Notes: generated by a model from the letters alone, not told the origin. Shown: positions 18,713 through 28,404, counted from the first letter of the stretch. The stretch is DNA of 64,000 bases from Marinobacter sp. ATCH36 (GCF_023555055.1 NZ_JAMJPL010000003.1:248001-312000), one strand, 5' to 3'. Program-made: numbers and translations.

Positions 18713-19393
18713 ATGAAACTCGCAAGAATCACCAAAGGCTCCCTGGTGGAAACCGCCATTGAGAGTCTTCGTCACGCTATCGAACAGGGTCACTGGGCTA
18801 TTGGTGACAGGCTACCCGTGGAAGCGGACCTTTCAGAGTCGCTCGGTGTCAGCCGTAATACCGTTCGGGAAGCCGTCCGGGTTCTGGTTCATGTGGGCAT
18901 GCTGGAAACCCGCCAGGGCGACGGCACCTACGTACGTGCCACGAAAGATGCCGGTGAAACCCTTCGCCGAATCGGCCGCTCTGAACTGAGGGACAAGCTG
19001 GAAGTGCGCATCATGCTGGAAACGGAAGCAGCAAAACTGGCGGCGAAACGGAGAAACACACATGACATGGAAAAGATGACCCTCGCCCTGGATGAGCGGG
19101 CCAGGGCTGATGACAGTATTGCAGATCGTATTCATCACGATCAGGCGTTCCATACCGCCTTGGTAGCGGCATCCCACAACCCTGCCCTCGCAGAGCTGTA
19201 CGATTATTTTGCCCATGCGATCGCGATGACTATAGAGCAGACAGAACTGGACTCCGAACTTCCTGAGCCGTCCCAGGAAGATCATGAGCTGCTGCTGGCC
19301 GCCATACGGCGTCAGGACGCGGCAAAGGCAGAAACACTGGCAAAGGCCCTGTTGCAGCCAAGCTTCGACGCCCTGGGGAGCAGGCTTGCATGA
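18713..19393 (+). CDS. GntR-family regulator with FCD ligand domain
   Basis: A FadR-subfamily repressor of 226 residues. The winged helix (~5-70) reads WAIGDRLPVEADLSESLGVSRNTVREAVRVL, with the classic LPxExxLxxxxGVSRxTVREA core. The C-terminal all-helical FCD domain carries the D-x3-H-like metal/ligand positions (HHDQAFHTALVAASHNPAL). The ATG at 18713 is preferred: AGGA lies eight bases before it, and the upstream ATG 18680 has no spacing to a ribosome site and lies inside a palindrome. The stop overlaps the start of the carrier gene (ATGA), so the two are cotranslated. Probable target: its own promoter and the downstream transporter. Confidence 0.88.
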   Translation: MKLARITKGSLVETAIESLRHAIEQGHWAIGDRLPVEADLSESLGVSRNTVREAVRVLVHVGMLETRQGDGTYVRATKDAGETLRRIGRSELRDKLEVRIMLETEAAKLAAKRRNTHDMEKMTLALDERARADDSIADRIHHDQAFHTALVAASHNPALAELYDYFAHAIAMTIEQTELDSELPEPSQEDHELLLAAIRRQDAAKAETLAKALLQPSFDALGSRLA

Positions 19394-20394
19394 AATTCCG
19401 GCTCGACACCTTCACACTTTTGCTGCTGGGCGCCATTGTTCTTGCAACCTTTCTGCCTGTACGCGGTGACGCCGCCGAAGCACTGGCCACAGCCGGCACG
19501 GTGGCCGTTGCGCTTTTATTCTTTTTCCACGGAGCGGCACTGTCCCGCGAGCAGATCATTACCGGCGCCACTCACTGGCGCCTGCACATTATTATCACGT
19601 TATTTACCTTTGTATTTTTCCCACTGGTGGCACTGCCGATTAACGAGATAAGCAGCTTCGCACCCCAGTGGATGCCGCCGGATCTGGGCCTCGGTTTTCT
19701 CTACCTGGGGGTGCTGCCATCCGCTGTGTCCTCATCCATTGCGTACACCGCCATGGCAAAAGGGAATGTGCCTGCTGCCATCTGCAGCGCAGCCGCTTCC
19801 AACGTGTTCGGTATGATGCTAACACCGTTCCTGCTGTTGCTACTTGTGAGCACATCCGGGGATGGCAGTTTTTCGGTGGCCGAAGCGCTCAAAGACATCG
19901 TGCTCCAATTGCTTTTGCCGTTCGCCGTGGGACACGCTCTGCGGCCATTGTTGGGTGGTTTCCTGGCCCGCCATGAAGCCCTGACCTCCCGCTACGACCA
20001 GTGCGTTATCTGGCTGATTGTCTACTCCGCCTTTTCCCATTCTGTCGCCAGTGGGCTCTGGCAGAATTTGCCATTGAACGCCATTTTGCTGGCAATAACA
20101 CTGTGCTTTGCTCTGCTGGGCTTTTTTATGGTGATGGCAATGTTCGTTGTTCGCAGGCTTGGGTTCAGCCTGGAAGATGAAGCAGCTGTGGTCTTCTGTG
20201 GTTCCAAGAAAAGCCTGGCGTCAGGTCTGCCCATGGCCAAGGTTCTGTTCTCCGGGCATCCCGGGTTTGGCATGATCGTTCTGCCGATCATGTGTTACAA
20301 CCAGATCCAGGTCATCGTAGGCGCCATGCTGGCGCAGAAATACCGCGCCAGGATCGAGGCAGCGTCAGCCGCCCCCACCCATTCCACTGAATAG
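19390..20394 (+). CDS. Bile-acid:sodium-symporter-family carrier (YfeH/SBF-like)
   Basis: An integral membrane protein of 334 residues with about ten hydrophobic helices. The family-typical sequences LPSAVSSSIAYTAMAKGNVPAAICSAAASNVFG (~115-147) and FCGSKKSLASGLPMA (~278-292) mark the SBF-like family, which moves organic anions with sodium. It overlaps the GntR gene by 4 bp and its 3' end overlaps the convergent J-domain-like gene by 30 bp. The substrate is unknown; context links it with the monooxygenase at 17151. Confidence 0.87.
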   Translation: MKFRLDTFTLLLLGAIVLATFLPVRGDAAEALATAGTVAVALLFFFHGAALSREQIITGATHWRLHIIITLFTFVFFPLVALPINEISSFAPQWMPPDLGLGFLYLGVLPSAVSSSIAYTAMAKGNVPAAICSAAASNVFGMMLTPFLLLLLVSTSGDGSFSVAEALKDIVLQLLLPFAVGHALRPLLGGFLARHEALTSRYDQCVIWLIVYSAFSHSVASGLWQNLPLNAILLAITLCFALLGFFMVMAMFVVRRLGFSLEDEAAVVFCGSKKSLASGLPMAKVLFSGHPGFGMIVLPIMCYNQIQVIVGAMLAQKYRARIEAASAAPTHSTE

Positions 20395-21018
20395 CGTCGC
20401 CAGAATGGCCAACCCTACAATCCAGCCGATGACCGCTGGCCAGAAGTTGACCATCTGGGGCGGGAGCTCTTCACCAGCCTCCTGATCCGAACCGGCGTTG
20501 TCTGAAAAGGTTTCATCCTCTGCCTGCACTTCAGGAGCGTCGCGCAGGCTGTACCAGTCGAACCAGCCAGCCAGAAACTGCACCACCGGCGCCGGAAAGC
20601 TTCCGTTCTCAGCCATGGGACGAACCTGCTGCTCCAGCGCATGCCCGATTTCCCGCCGCAGACGGGGCTGGTCCGCTGGGGGTTCTCCAAGAATGGCTTT
20701 CCAGATCTGGGGGTCACTGCTACGGCGAGAATCATTGAGCAGTGCGCTGATCTGAATAATCACTTCCCGTACAACCTGCTGTTCGGATGCATCGAGCTCG
20801 GCAGCTTCGGCCTGCTCAGGCTGAGCCGGACTCTGCTCACGTCTCGCTTCTGGCTCAGCCGGTGGCGCGTTGGACTCTGCACCAGTGGCTTCACGATAGG
20901 CCTGGCGCAAGCGTTCAAGCTCCTCATCGGAAGCAAATTTTTCCTGCCGCTCGTAGGCGGCATCAATCACGGCCCGGTCGCGAGTGGGCTCAATTCCAAG
21001 TATTTCCCAACAATTCAT
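20365..21018 (-). CDS. J-domain-like protein without HPD, C-terminal membrane anchor
   Basis: A 217-residue protein. The N-terminus (CWEILGIEPTRD, then VIDAAYERQEKF, then ELERLRQAYREAT) follows the helix pattern of a DnaJ J-domain, but the HPD tripeptide needed to stimulate DnaK is absent; the loop reads KFASDEE. A proline/glutamate-rich linker follows (~55-85), then a helical region and one membrane helix near the C-terminus (FWPAVIGWIVGLAILATLF). It thus looks like a tail-anchored J-like protein. The ATG at 21018 is preferred because the J-like domain begins right there; an upstream TTG extension to 21081 adds an unrelated leader across the inverted repeat. Confidence 0.65.
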   Translation of the reverse strand: MNCWEILGIEPTRDRAVIDAAYERQEKFASDEELERLRQAYREATGAESNAPPAEPEARREQSPAQPEQAEAAELDASEQQVVREVIIQISALLNDSRRSSDPQIWKAILGEPPADQPRLRREIGHALEQQVRPMAENGSFPAPVVQFLAGWFDWYSLRDAPEVQAEDETFSDNAGSDQEAGEELPPQMVNFWPAVIGWIVGLAILATLFSGMGGGG

Positions 21019-21044
21019 AGAGTTACAACTCACTCTGCATATAG

Positions 21045-21075
21045 AGATTACATTTTTGAGAGACAAATGTAATCT
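21045..21075. promoter_or_regulatory. Perfect 11-bp inverted repeat in divergent promoter
   Basis: AGATTACATTT (21045-21055) and AAATGTAATCT (21065-21075) are exact inverted copies separated by 9 bp. The element lies 27 bp before the J-like gene and 73 bp before the receptor operon. The arms are AT-rich and the whole is 31 bp, about the size of a dimeric-regulator operator; no U-tract follows, so a terminator is less likely. The regulator is not known: the operon's own kinase has only an attached receiver domain and no DNA-binding output. Confidence 0.6.
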
Positions 21076-21147
21076 TGTCACTTAGGATAAAGACATAAAA
21101 GCTAATCTAAAAAAATCAAACACTCGGCAAAGTATAAAACGACACCC

Positions 21148-23355
21148 ATGCCCGTTACGAACTATCTCTATAAAAATCGGGAGCTTCCCGGTGGTGGCAG
21201 GATGCAGCCCCGTTTGATGCCTGTTGTTCTGGTTGGTGTTCTGACTGGTGCAGTTTCTACCGTTGCGATGGCGGAGGCGGCAGACAACACCGCCAGCAGC
21301 TACGATCTCGCTGCCCTTGGTGACGCCCCCGAAGCCTTTGAAACAGGCTCGACGATTCCCGAGGTTCTGACCACTACCCGACTCAGGCAGCCGAAATCCC
21401 GGGTTCCGGGCTCAACTACGATTATCACCGGGAAGATGATCCGCGATCTTGGCATCATGAACCTGGTTGAGGTGTTCCGCCTGGTGCCGGGCATGACTGT
21501 CGATGCGGTTGGCAGTAACCAGCCGGTAACCAGCTACCACGGCACGGTCCATTATGAGCAGCGCAGACTGCAGGTCCAGGTTGATGGTCGCACCTCTTAC
21601 CAAGCCAGCCTGTCGGACATGGACTGGAATACGATGCCGGTGCCTCTGGACCTGATAGAACGGATCGAGATCAGTCGTGGCCCTAACAGCGCGGCCTACG
21701 GCATCAACGCGTTTCTAGGAACCATCAATATCATTACCCGCGCGCCTGAAGACTCCGCTGGCATTGAATTGCGCGCCATTTCCGGGTCGCGGGGTTACCG
21801 CAGAGCATTTGGGTCCGTGGGCGACACTACCGATGACAACTACAGGTGGCGCCTGGCGTACGAAAAACGCAAGTCAGACGGGTTCGACGAACAGGAAGAC
21901 GATGACAAAATCTACCCGTTCCACAACGGGTATGACATGAACACGTTCAACTATGACAGCAATCTTGCGTTGGGCAGTCATTACGATCTCGATTTAAGAG
22001 CAGGCATTGTCGACGGCGTTGATGAGGAAGACGCGCGCAAAAACGGAAAGCTCGGCGCAGATCAGGACCCCGATATCCTGGTCGATGACTATTACCTGCA
22101 AACCCGGCTGAACGTTACGACATCCGAGAACCATTTCTTCCATGTTCAGGCATCGTTCCAGAATTATGATCGCCGGCAGAGATGGACCATCTGTATTCCA
22201 CAGAGCCAGTTCAACGATATTCTTGATCCGGACTCCCCAACCCCCGACCTAACGGCATGCACGCCAGACGATACGAATCCTTTCATCGCCAACCTGAATG
22301 AGGACACCGAAGAGTCTCGGCTGGAATTCGAACTACAGGATACCATTCTGTTCAATCCGGACCTGAAACTCGTGTCGGGCCTGGGTTATCGCAAGGACAC
22401 CTACCGGTCCGAGACGTTTTTCGACGGCCGAGGCAACAACTATCAGTCGCGGGTATTCGGTAATCTGGAGTACTCTCCATTTCGCTGGCTGACACTGAAC
22501 TCCGGCGGCAACTGGGAAAAAACAACCACGACAGATGAGGGTTATTTCTCGCCGCGCCTTGCTGCGAATTTTATTCTCTCCAACAACCACACCCTAAGGT
22601 TCGTCTATTCAAGAGCGGTTCGCACACCTGACGCGTTCGAGCAGAAACCGGATTGGTCCTATCGTCCGAGAAACGTAGCTCCGCCCTTCCAATCTCTCGA
22701 AGGACAACGGTTTCTTGTGGAAAATATTGTCGACCCAACCACTTCGACTCTTGGCAAAGAACTTGAAGAAGAGCGCATAACATCACGGGAAATAAGCTAC
22801 TTTGGTCAATACTACCTGGATTCATCCATTCTTTCCCTGGAAGTCCGGTATTTCAACGACCAGCTCCGTGACATGATCAGCGGTATTATCAATGAGGAGG
22901 AGTGGACCATTGATAACAATGTGGCTCTTGACCAGGAAGGTTTTGAAGTCGAAGCCTCTCTGGATTTCCCGGGCACCAGGCTGCGAGTCAGCTATGCTTA
23001 TCTGGACCAGGATGGGCGTTATACTGGTGCGAATGATCGCGATGCCGGAGATAAGCAATACGCCATTGACCTTCTGGGGCGGCTCTCCGTCAGGCACTCG
23101 GGAAGCTTCGCATGGATTCAGGATTTGCCATGGAACCTGACTTCCTCGGCGGCGTTCTATTTTGCCGATGAATTCCGGCGCTCCCATTTCGAGCGAGCCG
23201 ATTTCCGGCTGGCCAGACAGATATTCATGACAGGCTACAGTTACGAACTGGCGCTGACCATGCAAAACTATCTTGACAGAGACCCGACCCTCAGCCCGGA
23301 CAATATTATCAGAGACCACAATCAGTTCTTCGTTGAAGCAGGCGTAAGATTCTGA
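21148..23355 (+). CDS. TonB-dependent outer membrane receptor
   Basis: A gated outer-membrane beta-barrel receptor of 735 residues. After an N-terminal signal region, the plug domain carries EVLTTTRLRQPKSRVPGSTTIITGKMI (around 72-98, TonB-box-like start and plug strand) and IERIEISRGPNSAAYGINAFLGTINIITR (around 170-200), the hallmark of the family. The C-terminus ends in aromatic FFVEAGVRF, as barrel proteins do. A second possible start is ATG 21202, which gives a cleaner signal peptide (LMPVVLVGVLTGAVSTVAMA). A TATAAA at 21133 lies just upstream. It is the first gene of an operon with a periplasmic binding protein and hybrid kinase. The substrate is unknown. Confidence 0.88.
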   Translation: MPVTNYLYKNRELPGGGRMQPRLMPVVLVGVLTGAVSTVAMAEAADNTASSYDLAALGDAPEAFETGSTIPEVLTTTRLRQPKSRVPGSTTIITGKMIRDLGIMNLVEVFRLVPGMTVDAVGSNQPVTSYHGTVHYEQRRLQVQVDGRTSYQASLSDMDWNTMPVPLDLIERIEISRGPNSAAYGINAFLGTINIITRAPEDSAGIELRAISGSRGYRRAFGSVGDTTDDNYRWRLAYEKRKSDGFDEQEDDDKIYPFHNGYDMNTFNYDSNLALGSHYDLDLRAGIVDGVDEEDARKNGKLGADQDPDILVDDYYLQTRLNVTTSENHFFHVQASFQNYDRRQRWTICIPQSQFNDILDPDSPTPDLTACTPDDTNPFIANLNEDTEESRLEFELQDTILFNPDLKLVSGLGYRKDTYRSETFFDGRGNNYQSRVFGNLEYSPFRWLTLNSGGNWEKTTTTDEGYFSPRLAANFILSNNHTLRFVYSRAVRTPDAFEQKPDWSYRPRNVAPPFQSLEGQRFLVENIVDPTTSTLGKELEEERITSREISYFGQYYLDSSILSLEVRYFNDQLRDMISGIINEEEWTIDNNVALDQEGFEVEASLDFPGTRLRVSYAYLDQDGRYTGANDRDAGDKQYAIDLLGRLSVRHSGSFAWIQDLPWNLTSSAAFYFADEFRRSHFERADFRLARQIFMTGYSYELALTMQNYLDRDPTLSPDNIIRDHNQFFVEAGVRF

Positions 23356-23387
23356 GCAAACACGGACGATATCAGACCTCGGATGGT

Positions 23388-24368
23388 ATGAAAGCGACAG
23401 AGAACCCGAACATTCCGGCAAGAAAAGGTTCACCTGCAACCAGATGGCTTCTGGTTATCCTTGCCCTGTTCCTGATTGTCACCCCGTCATTTCACCCTGC
23501 TGTGGCTCAGTCCGCCACGGGCTCCCTGGTCTACCTTGCCGGCTCCGAGAATTCAGCACTGAACCGCCGAATGCTGTCTCTCCTTGAAGAAGCGATGGGG
23601 AGTACAACGATTATACGGTCCTTCAGCCGCGGGCAGACATCCCAGGATTCAACAACACCCGTTATCGCCCTTGGCCCCGAAGCATTTACCCGCGTTCGTC
23701 AGGAAAACAAGAGCGTGCCTATCCTGGCTCTGCTTGTTGATGAGTCATTCATTGACGGCTATGCCGAGCGCTCCGAGGGCTCGGTCTCCGGCATCCTTTA
23801 CAACCCTCCCCTTCTGCGCCAGGCCATCGCCGGTAAGGTCATTCTGCCACAAGCTACTCGGGTAGCGATGTTGGCGCGTCCTGATACGGTTGAGATATAC
23901 GAGTCGGTAACCGAAGAGCTTCCCGACTACGGGCTTGAAGGCAAAGTGTTTATTGTTACCTCCGATGACAGGCTGATACCCACGCTGATCCGTGCGCTGA
24001 ACTATGGGGATTTCATCCTGGCAGCACCGGACAACAACATCTACAACCCCAGAACAATAAAACACATCCTGCTGACCGCTTACCGGCGTAACCGTATTGT
24101 CATTGGCCCGAGTCAGGCTTATGTGAAGGCGGGATCACTGGCGTCGACTTACACACCTCTCACCCAGATTGCGAACCTGGCGGCAGACTTTGTTGCTGAA
24201 TATCGGGCCAACGGCCAGCTCCCCTCGCCCGCTTATCCGGATAACTTCAGTATCGATCTCAACTCGCAGGTCGCGAGATCCATGAATATTCCATTACAGG
24301 ATCGGCAGGATATTATCAGGTCAGTAATGGAGCAGCTTACCGGACCAGAGGAGGCTGCCGATGAGTGA
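23388..24368 (+). CDS. Periplasmic substrate-binding-like protein (ABC_sub_bind type)
   Basis: A 326-residue exported protein. The N-terminal hydrophobic stretch (WLLVILALFLIVTPSFHPAVA, ~20-40) is a signal peptide. The mature part has the two-lobed binding-protein pattern of the ABC_sub_bind (TrpX-like) family: VYLAGSENSALNRRMLSLLEEA, then VIALGPEAF, then SGILYNPPLLRQAIAGKVILPQATRVAML. No ABC permease or ATPase is near it. It overlaps the following kinase gene by 8 bp and follows the receptor gene by 32 bp. This suggests that it reports ligand to the kinase and does not feed a transporter; that role is inference. Confidence 0.8.
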   Translation: MKATENPNIPARKGSPATRWLLVILALFLIVTPSFHPAVAQSATGSLVYLAGSENSALNRRMLSLLEEAMGSTTIIRSFSRGQTSQDSTTPVIALGPEAFTRVRQENKSVPILALLVDESFIDGYAERSEGSVSGILYNPPLLRQAIAGKVILPQATRVAMLARPDTVEIYESVTEELPDYGLEGKVFIVTSDDRLIPTLIRALNYGDFILAAPDNNIYNPRTIKHILLTAYRRNRIVIGPSQAYVKAGSLASTYTPLTQIANLAADFVAEYRANGQLPSPAYPDNFSIDLNSQVARSMNIPLQDRQDIIRSVMEQLTGPEEAADE

Positions 24369-26304
24369 GCAGTTAGACGCGCAGGCTCCGCTTTCCAGAA
24401 AACTTCTGCTATTGGGGGCAGCGCCTGCCATCGTCATGTTCATTGTGTTGATGGTGTTCTTTACCTCGGCACGCCTTGATGATGCCCGCAAGGACCTGGC
24501 CGACAGCAGTCAGATGCTGGCAGACAGTCTTGCCCCGGCTGTTGAGTACGCCGTTGTATCCGGCAACACCGCTGCCCTTGAGCAGATTCTCTCCCAGTCC
24601 CTGCGGCGAAGCCGGGCGCAGTGGATCAGAGTTTCCAATCTCATGGGTGACGAGGTGGGCTTTGTGTCCACCGAGCAGGCACCAGAGACAACGCCTGACC
24701 AAACGTTCGACGTATTTGAATCGGAAATCCTGCAACAACCGCTGGACCTGGGCGAAGACCGCCAGACAGAGTGGTTTGAACCGGATTACGGATTCGACAC
24801 TGGCGCCCTCAGAGTGGGCACGGTTCAGGTGGGCGTTAACAAGGAGCAACTGGCTGCGCGTCGGCAGGACATACTCTGGACATCGCTTGCCGTCGGCTTT
24901 TCACTTCTGCTGTTTACCCTGCTGGTCGTTAATCACTCCCTCAACAGCATTATTTCGCCCATACGAGGTCTTTCCCGGCGGGTGGCGAAACTGACCAACA
25001 GGGAGTACGAAGAAGTTGCGGTCAGCCGGACGGGTACGACCCGTGAAATCCGGGAGCTGGAAGTGAGCCTGAACTCGCTGGCTACCCATCTGAGAACCCT
25101 GAAGCAATCACGGGATGAGACCCTGGCCTCATCAGAAAAAGCCAGAGAAAGGGCGGAACAGGCAAACCGGGCTAAATCCGAATTTCTGGCGACCATGAGC
25201 CATGAACTGCGCACGCCTCTCAACGGTGTGCTGGGCATGATTGAACTGGTGTCCGAGGAACCACTGAGTCCACGACAGATTGATTATCTGAAAACCGCCC
25301 GTGACTCCACCGAGGACTTGCTGACCGTCATCAACGATATTCTGGACTACTCCCACATTGATCGCGGCACGCTGGAACTGGAAAACCGCGAGTTCGATCT
25401 GCAGCAGCTGATCACCAACTGCACTGCGAGCTATCGTCATATAGCCGAACAACAGGGCCTGACGCTTTCCAGCAAATTCGTCGGAGAATGGCCGGATCGA
25501 CCTTTGGTTCTTGGCGATGCCTCCAGACTTCGCCAAATCCTCGCAGGATTGATCGATAACGCCATCAAGTTTACCGGCGACGGCTACATCAACGTGCAGG
25601 CCGACTGGTTCTCGCTGGAAGACAATTGCGTTGTACTGAATTGCACCGTCAGCGATTCCGGATGCGGAATCCCCATCGAACGGATCCATGACATATTCAA
25701 CTCTTTCGAGCAACTGGAAACCGGTGACTCAAGACGCTACGGAGGAACCGGTATGGGGCTTTCCCTGGTGCAGCGGCTGGTCGAACTGATGGGCGGTCAC
25801 ATAAAGGTGGAAACAGACCCTGGCAAGGGCTCCTCATTCCGATTTGAAGTGCCTTTCGAGCTGGCAACGCCCGCCACCCATGCCCTGGCCCGAGACCCGG
25901 CACCGCTGGTCACCAACGAAGGCAAAGCCCGGGCGCTGGTCGTGGAAGACAATATGGTCAATCAAAGAGTCGCTACCGCCTTACTTCGGAGGCTGGGATT
26001 CGAAGCAGATGCTGCTGTTAATGGTGAGGAAGCACTGGAGTTGGTACAAACCAATCACTCCGGCTATGACGTTATCCTGATGGATTGCCAGATGCCATTG
26101 ATGGACGGTTACGAGACAACTCGCTGTATCCGGGAATGGGAGAAGAGCAACGGCCAGGGGGGCACACCGATCATTGCTCTCACCGCTGACGCATCACCAG
26201 GTACGGAAACAACCTGTCGCGAAGCGGGGATGAACGATTACCTCTCGAAACCCGTCAGAAAGGAAAATCTGAGAAAGGTACTCAGCCGCTGGATAAGGTT
26301 GTAA
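24361..26304 (+). CDS. Hybrid sensor histidine kinase with receiver domain
   Basis: A membrane sensor kinase of 647 residues. Helix one (~17-38), a periplasmic region (~40-160), helix two (~165-190) and HAMP (~190-245) precede HisKA with the phosphorylatable H281 (MSHELRTPLNG), an HATPase domain (N-box IDNAIKFTGDG, G-boxes DSGCGIP and YGGTGMGLSL), and a receiver (~520-645) with D575 (LMDCQMPLMDGYE) and the KP dyad. There is no HPt or DNA-binding output, so the phosphate must go to a separate HPt protein or be removed. It overlaps the periplasmic protein by 8 bp, and its periplasmic loop is the likely contact site. Confidence 0.92.
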   Translation: MSEQLDAQAPLSRKLLLLGAAPAIVMFIVLMVFFTSARLDDARKDLADSSQMLADSLAPAVEYAVVSGNTAALEQILSQSLRRSRAQWIRVSNLMGDEVGFVSTEQAPETTPDQTFDVFESEILQQPLDLGEDRQTEWFEPDYGFDTGALRVGTVQVGVNKEQLAARRQDILWTSLAVGFSLLLFTLLVVNHSLNSIISPIRGLSRRVAKLTNREYEEVAVSRTGTTREIRELEVSLNSLATHLRTLKQSRDETLASSEKARERAEQANRAKSEFLATMSHELRTPLNGVLGMIELVSEEPLSPRQIDYLKTARDSTEDLLTVINDILDYSHIDRGTLELENREFDLQQLITNCTASYRHIAEQQGLTLSSKFVGEWPDRPLVLGDASRLRQILAGLIDNAIKFTGDGYINVQADWFSLEDNCVVLNCTVSDSGCGIPIERIHDIFNSFEQLETGDSRRYGGTGMGLSLVQRLVELMGGHIKVETDPGKGSSFRFEVPFELATPATHALARDPAPLVTNEGKARALVVEDNMVNQRVATALLRRLGFEADAAVNGEEALELVQTNHSGYDVILMDCQMPLMDGYETTRCIREWEKSNGQGGTPIIALTADASPGTETTCREAGMNDYLSKPVRKENLRKVLSRWIRL

Positions 26305-26322
26305 ACAGCGGCCAAAATCGCT

Positions 26323-27684
26323 TTACGCCACCGGTTCACGCATGGTGACGAATTCTTCAGCGGAGGTCGGATGAATACCGATGGTGCTGTCGAATTGCGC
26401 CTTGGTCGCACCTGCCTTGATGGCAACTGCGATTCCCTGGGTGATTTCGCCGGCATCCGGACCGACCATATGCGCACCAAGCACGCGGTCAGATTCATCA
26501 TCGACCACCAGTTTCATCAGCGATCGCTCGTCCCGCCCGCTGAGGGTGTGCTTCATGGGTTTGAACTCGGAACGGTAGATACGCAGCTTATGGCCAGTCT
26601 CCCGGGCTTCTGCTTCAGTCAGGCCGACGGTTCCAATGTTGGGCTGGCAGAACACTGCAGTGGGTATACTGTTGTAGTCCATTTCTCCCTTGCCATCCCC
26701 GAACAGACGCCGCGAGAGCACCATGCCCTGAGCCAGCGCAACCGGTGTCAGTTGCGGCGTGCCAATCACGTCACCCAGAGCCGTGATGGACGGTACGGCA
26801 GTCTGGAAGCAGTCATCAACCACCACGTGTCCCGAGGCACTGAGCTGAACCCCCAGTTCTTCCAGGCCAAGACCATCAACCAGTGCCCGGCGGCCCGTCG
26901 CTGCCATCACCAGGCCAGTATTCAGGCGTGAGCCGTCGGTCAGGTTGACGGCATAGTGGGCGTTATCAGTCTCTATGGATTCAATATTGACACCAAAGCG
27001 GAGATTGATGCCCTTCTTGCGCATTTCCGCTGCCGTGAATTCGCGAACATCGTCGTCAAATCCACGAAGGAAGAGCTCCCCCCGGTATAGCAGGGTTGTT
27101 TCCACACCAAGGCCGGCAAGAATGCCCGCAAACTCCACCGCAATGTAGCCACCACCCCAGATCACGGCCTGTTTTGGTAGTTGCGGCAAGTAAAACATCT
27201 CGTTGGAGGTAAGAACACATTCCTTCCCGGGCACATCGGGAACCACAGGCCAGCTGCCGGTGGCAATCGTAATATATTTACTGGTAAAGGTCTGATCGCC
27301 AACCACGACGGTATTGGCATCCGCCAGAGAGGCGGTACCCTGGATTACCGTCACCCCGGCGTTCTCCAGCATGCGCGCATAGATGCCGTTAAGCCGCTCA
27401 ATCTCGGCATTCTTGTTGGCCACCAGCCGGGTCCAGTCAAACGTGACCTGGTCGCCCGGTACGTTCCAGCCATACCCGCCAGCATCCTCAATATCCTCGC
27501 CAGCGTGGGCTCCGTAGACGAACAGTTTCTTCGGGACGCAACCCACGTTGACGCAGGTACCGCCAAGGTAACGTGATTCCACCACCGCCACGCGAGCACC
27601 CTTGGCAGCAGACATGCGCGCCAGCCGAACTCCGCCGGAACCCGCACCAATGATGATCAGATCGTAATCCTGTTTGTCAGACAC
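26323..27684 (-). CDS. gor: Glutathione-disulfide reductase
   Basis: NADPH-dependent reduction of oxidised glutathione in the cytoplasm. A redox-active pair C44 and C49 lies in [15 protein letters not shown], with FAD fold GAGSGG before it, NADPH fold [11 protein letters not shown] (~177-187) and the C-terminal dimer/active-site motif [10 protein letters not shown]. The 453 residues match bacterial Gor. The GTG at 27684 is chosen because AGGAG lies 5-6 bases before it; the ATG five codons earlier has no ribosome site. It converges on the hybrid kinase gene with 18 bp between, and lies 33 bp after the acetyltransferase gene on the same strand. Confidence 0.93.
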   Translation of the reverse strand: MSDKQDYDLIIIGAGSGGVRLARMSAAKGARVAVVESRYLGGTCVNVGCVPKKLFVYGAHAGEDIEDAGGYGWNVPGDQVTFDWTRLVANKNAEIERLNGIYARMLENAGVTVIQGTASLADANTVVVGDQTFTSKYITIATGSWPVVPDVPGKECVLTSNEMFYLPQLPKQAVIWGGGYIAVEFAGILAGLGVETTLLYRGELFLRGFDDDVREFTAAEMRKKGINLRFGVNIESIETDNAHYAVNLTDGSRLNTGLVMAATGRRALVDGLGLEELGVQLSASGHVVVDDCFQTAVPSITALGDVIGTPQLTPVALAQGMVLSRRLFGDGKGEMDYNSIPTAVFCQPNIGTVGLTEAEARETGHKLRIYRSEFKPMKHTLSGRDERSLMKLVVDDESDRVLGAHMVGPDAGEITQGIAVAIKAGATKAQFDSTIGIHPTSAEEFVTMREPVA

Positions 27685-27716
27685 AGCGTCTCCTGTCATG
27701 CAAAAAAGAGTTTCGC

Positions 27717-28382
27717 TTAACCGGGGGCAGTTGCTGCCTCTCCGGCGTGGACTTCGCGAAACAGTATATGGTCTTCGAAATCACCAAGCCGAATGGTGCC
27801 CAGGCTGCGAAAGCCTTCCGATTCATAAAACGGCAGGTATCGACTGTTGCCGGTGTCCAGAACGAGACCACTGCCGCGCGGGTTTTCCGCGCACAGCTTT
27901 TCCACGGTGGACAACAAAATCCTCCCAAAGCCCTTGTTCTGGTATTTGGGGTTGACCCCCATCAATGGCAACTGGTGCGCGAGGGGCTGCGGTAACATTT
28001 CCTTGATTTTCTCGTGGTAGTCAAGATAACGGCGCGTAGAGGCAAAGCCAGCCGTAAGCACCATGCGGATACGCCAGCTGATTTGTTCAGCCAGGTTCAG
28101 CCTGAGTTCGGGCTCACCAATGAACGCAACCGCGACGAGTGTGTCGTTGACCATTACACCGATGGCGTCCTGATTCAGCTCGAAGTAAAGATCGATCAGT
28201 TCCCGCACCGTAGCCCTCACCCGTTGCTCATAACCGGGCCGGCGATGATCAAACAGGTACTGAAACGTTGGTTCGTCCCGATAGGCGCTGACCAATATCG
28301 ATATAGCCTCGTTGCGGGCACTTGCATCGAGACGGACAATAGCCGGCTCCGGGCTGTTCTTGTTGTTTGTGACGTCCGTCAT
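27717..28382 (-). CDS. GNAT-family N-acetyltransferase
   Basis: A 221-residue protein with the GNAT acetyl-CoA-binding motif: [21 protein letters not shown] (~135-155, Q-x-x-G-x-G-R), followed by [19 protein letters not shown], the usual beta5-helix region. It probably transfers an acetyl group to a small molecule or protein amine; the acceptor is unknown. ATG 28382 is favoured over a TTG seven codons upstream because GGAG lies eight bases before it. It lies at the end of the type II secretion operon, 22 bp after gspM, and may be cotranscribed without a functional link. Confidence 0.85.
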   Translation of the reverse strand: MTDVTNNKNSPEPAIVRLDASARNEAISILVSAYRDEPTFQYLFDHRRPGYEQRVRATVRELIDLYFELNQDAIGVMVNDTLVAVAFIGEPELRLNLAEQISWRIRMVLTAGFASTRRYLDYHEKIKEMLPQPLAHQLPLMGVNPKYQNKGFGRILLSTVEKLCAENPRGSGLVLDTGNSRYLPFYESEGFRSLGTIRLGDFEDHILFREVHAGEAATAPG

Positions 28383-28404
28383 CCTGTGTTCTCCAACATT
28401 CAAT

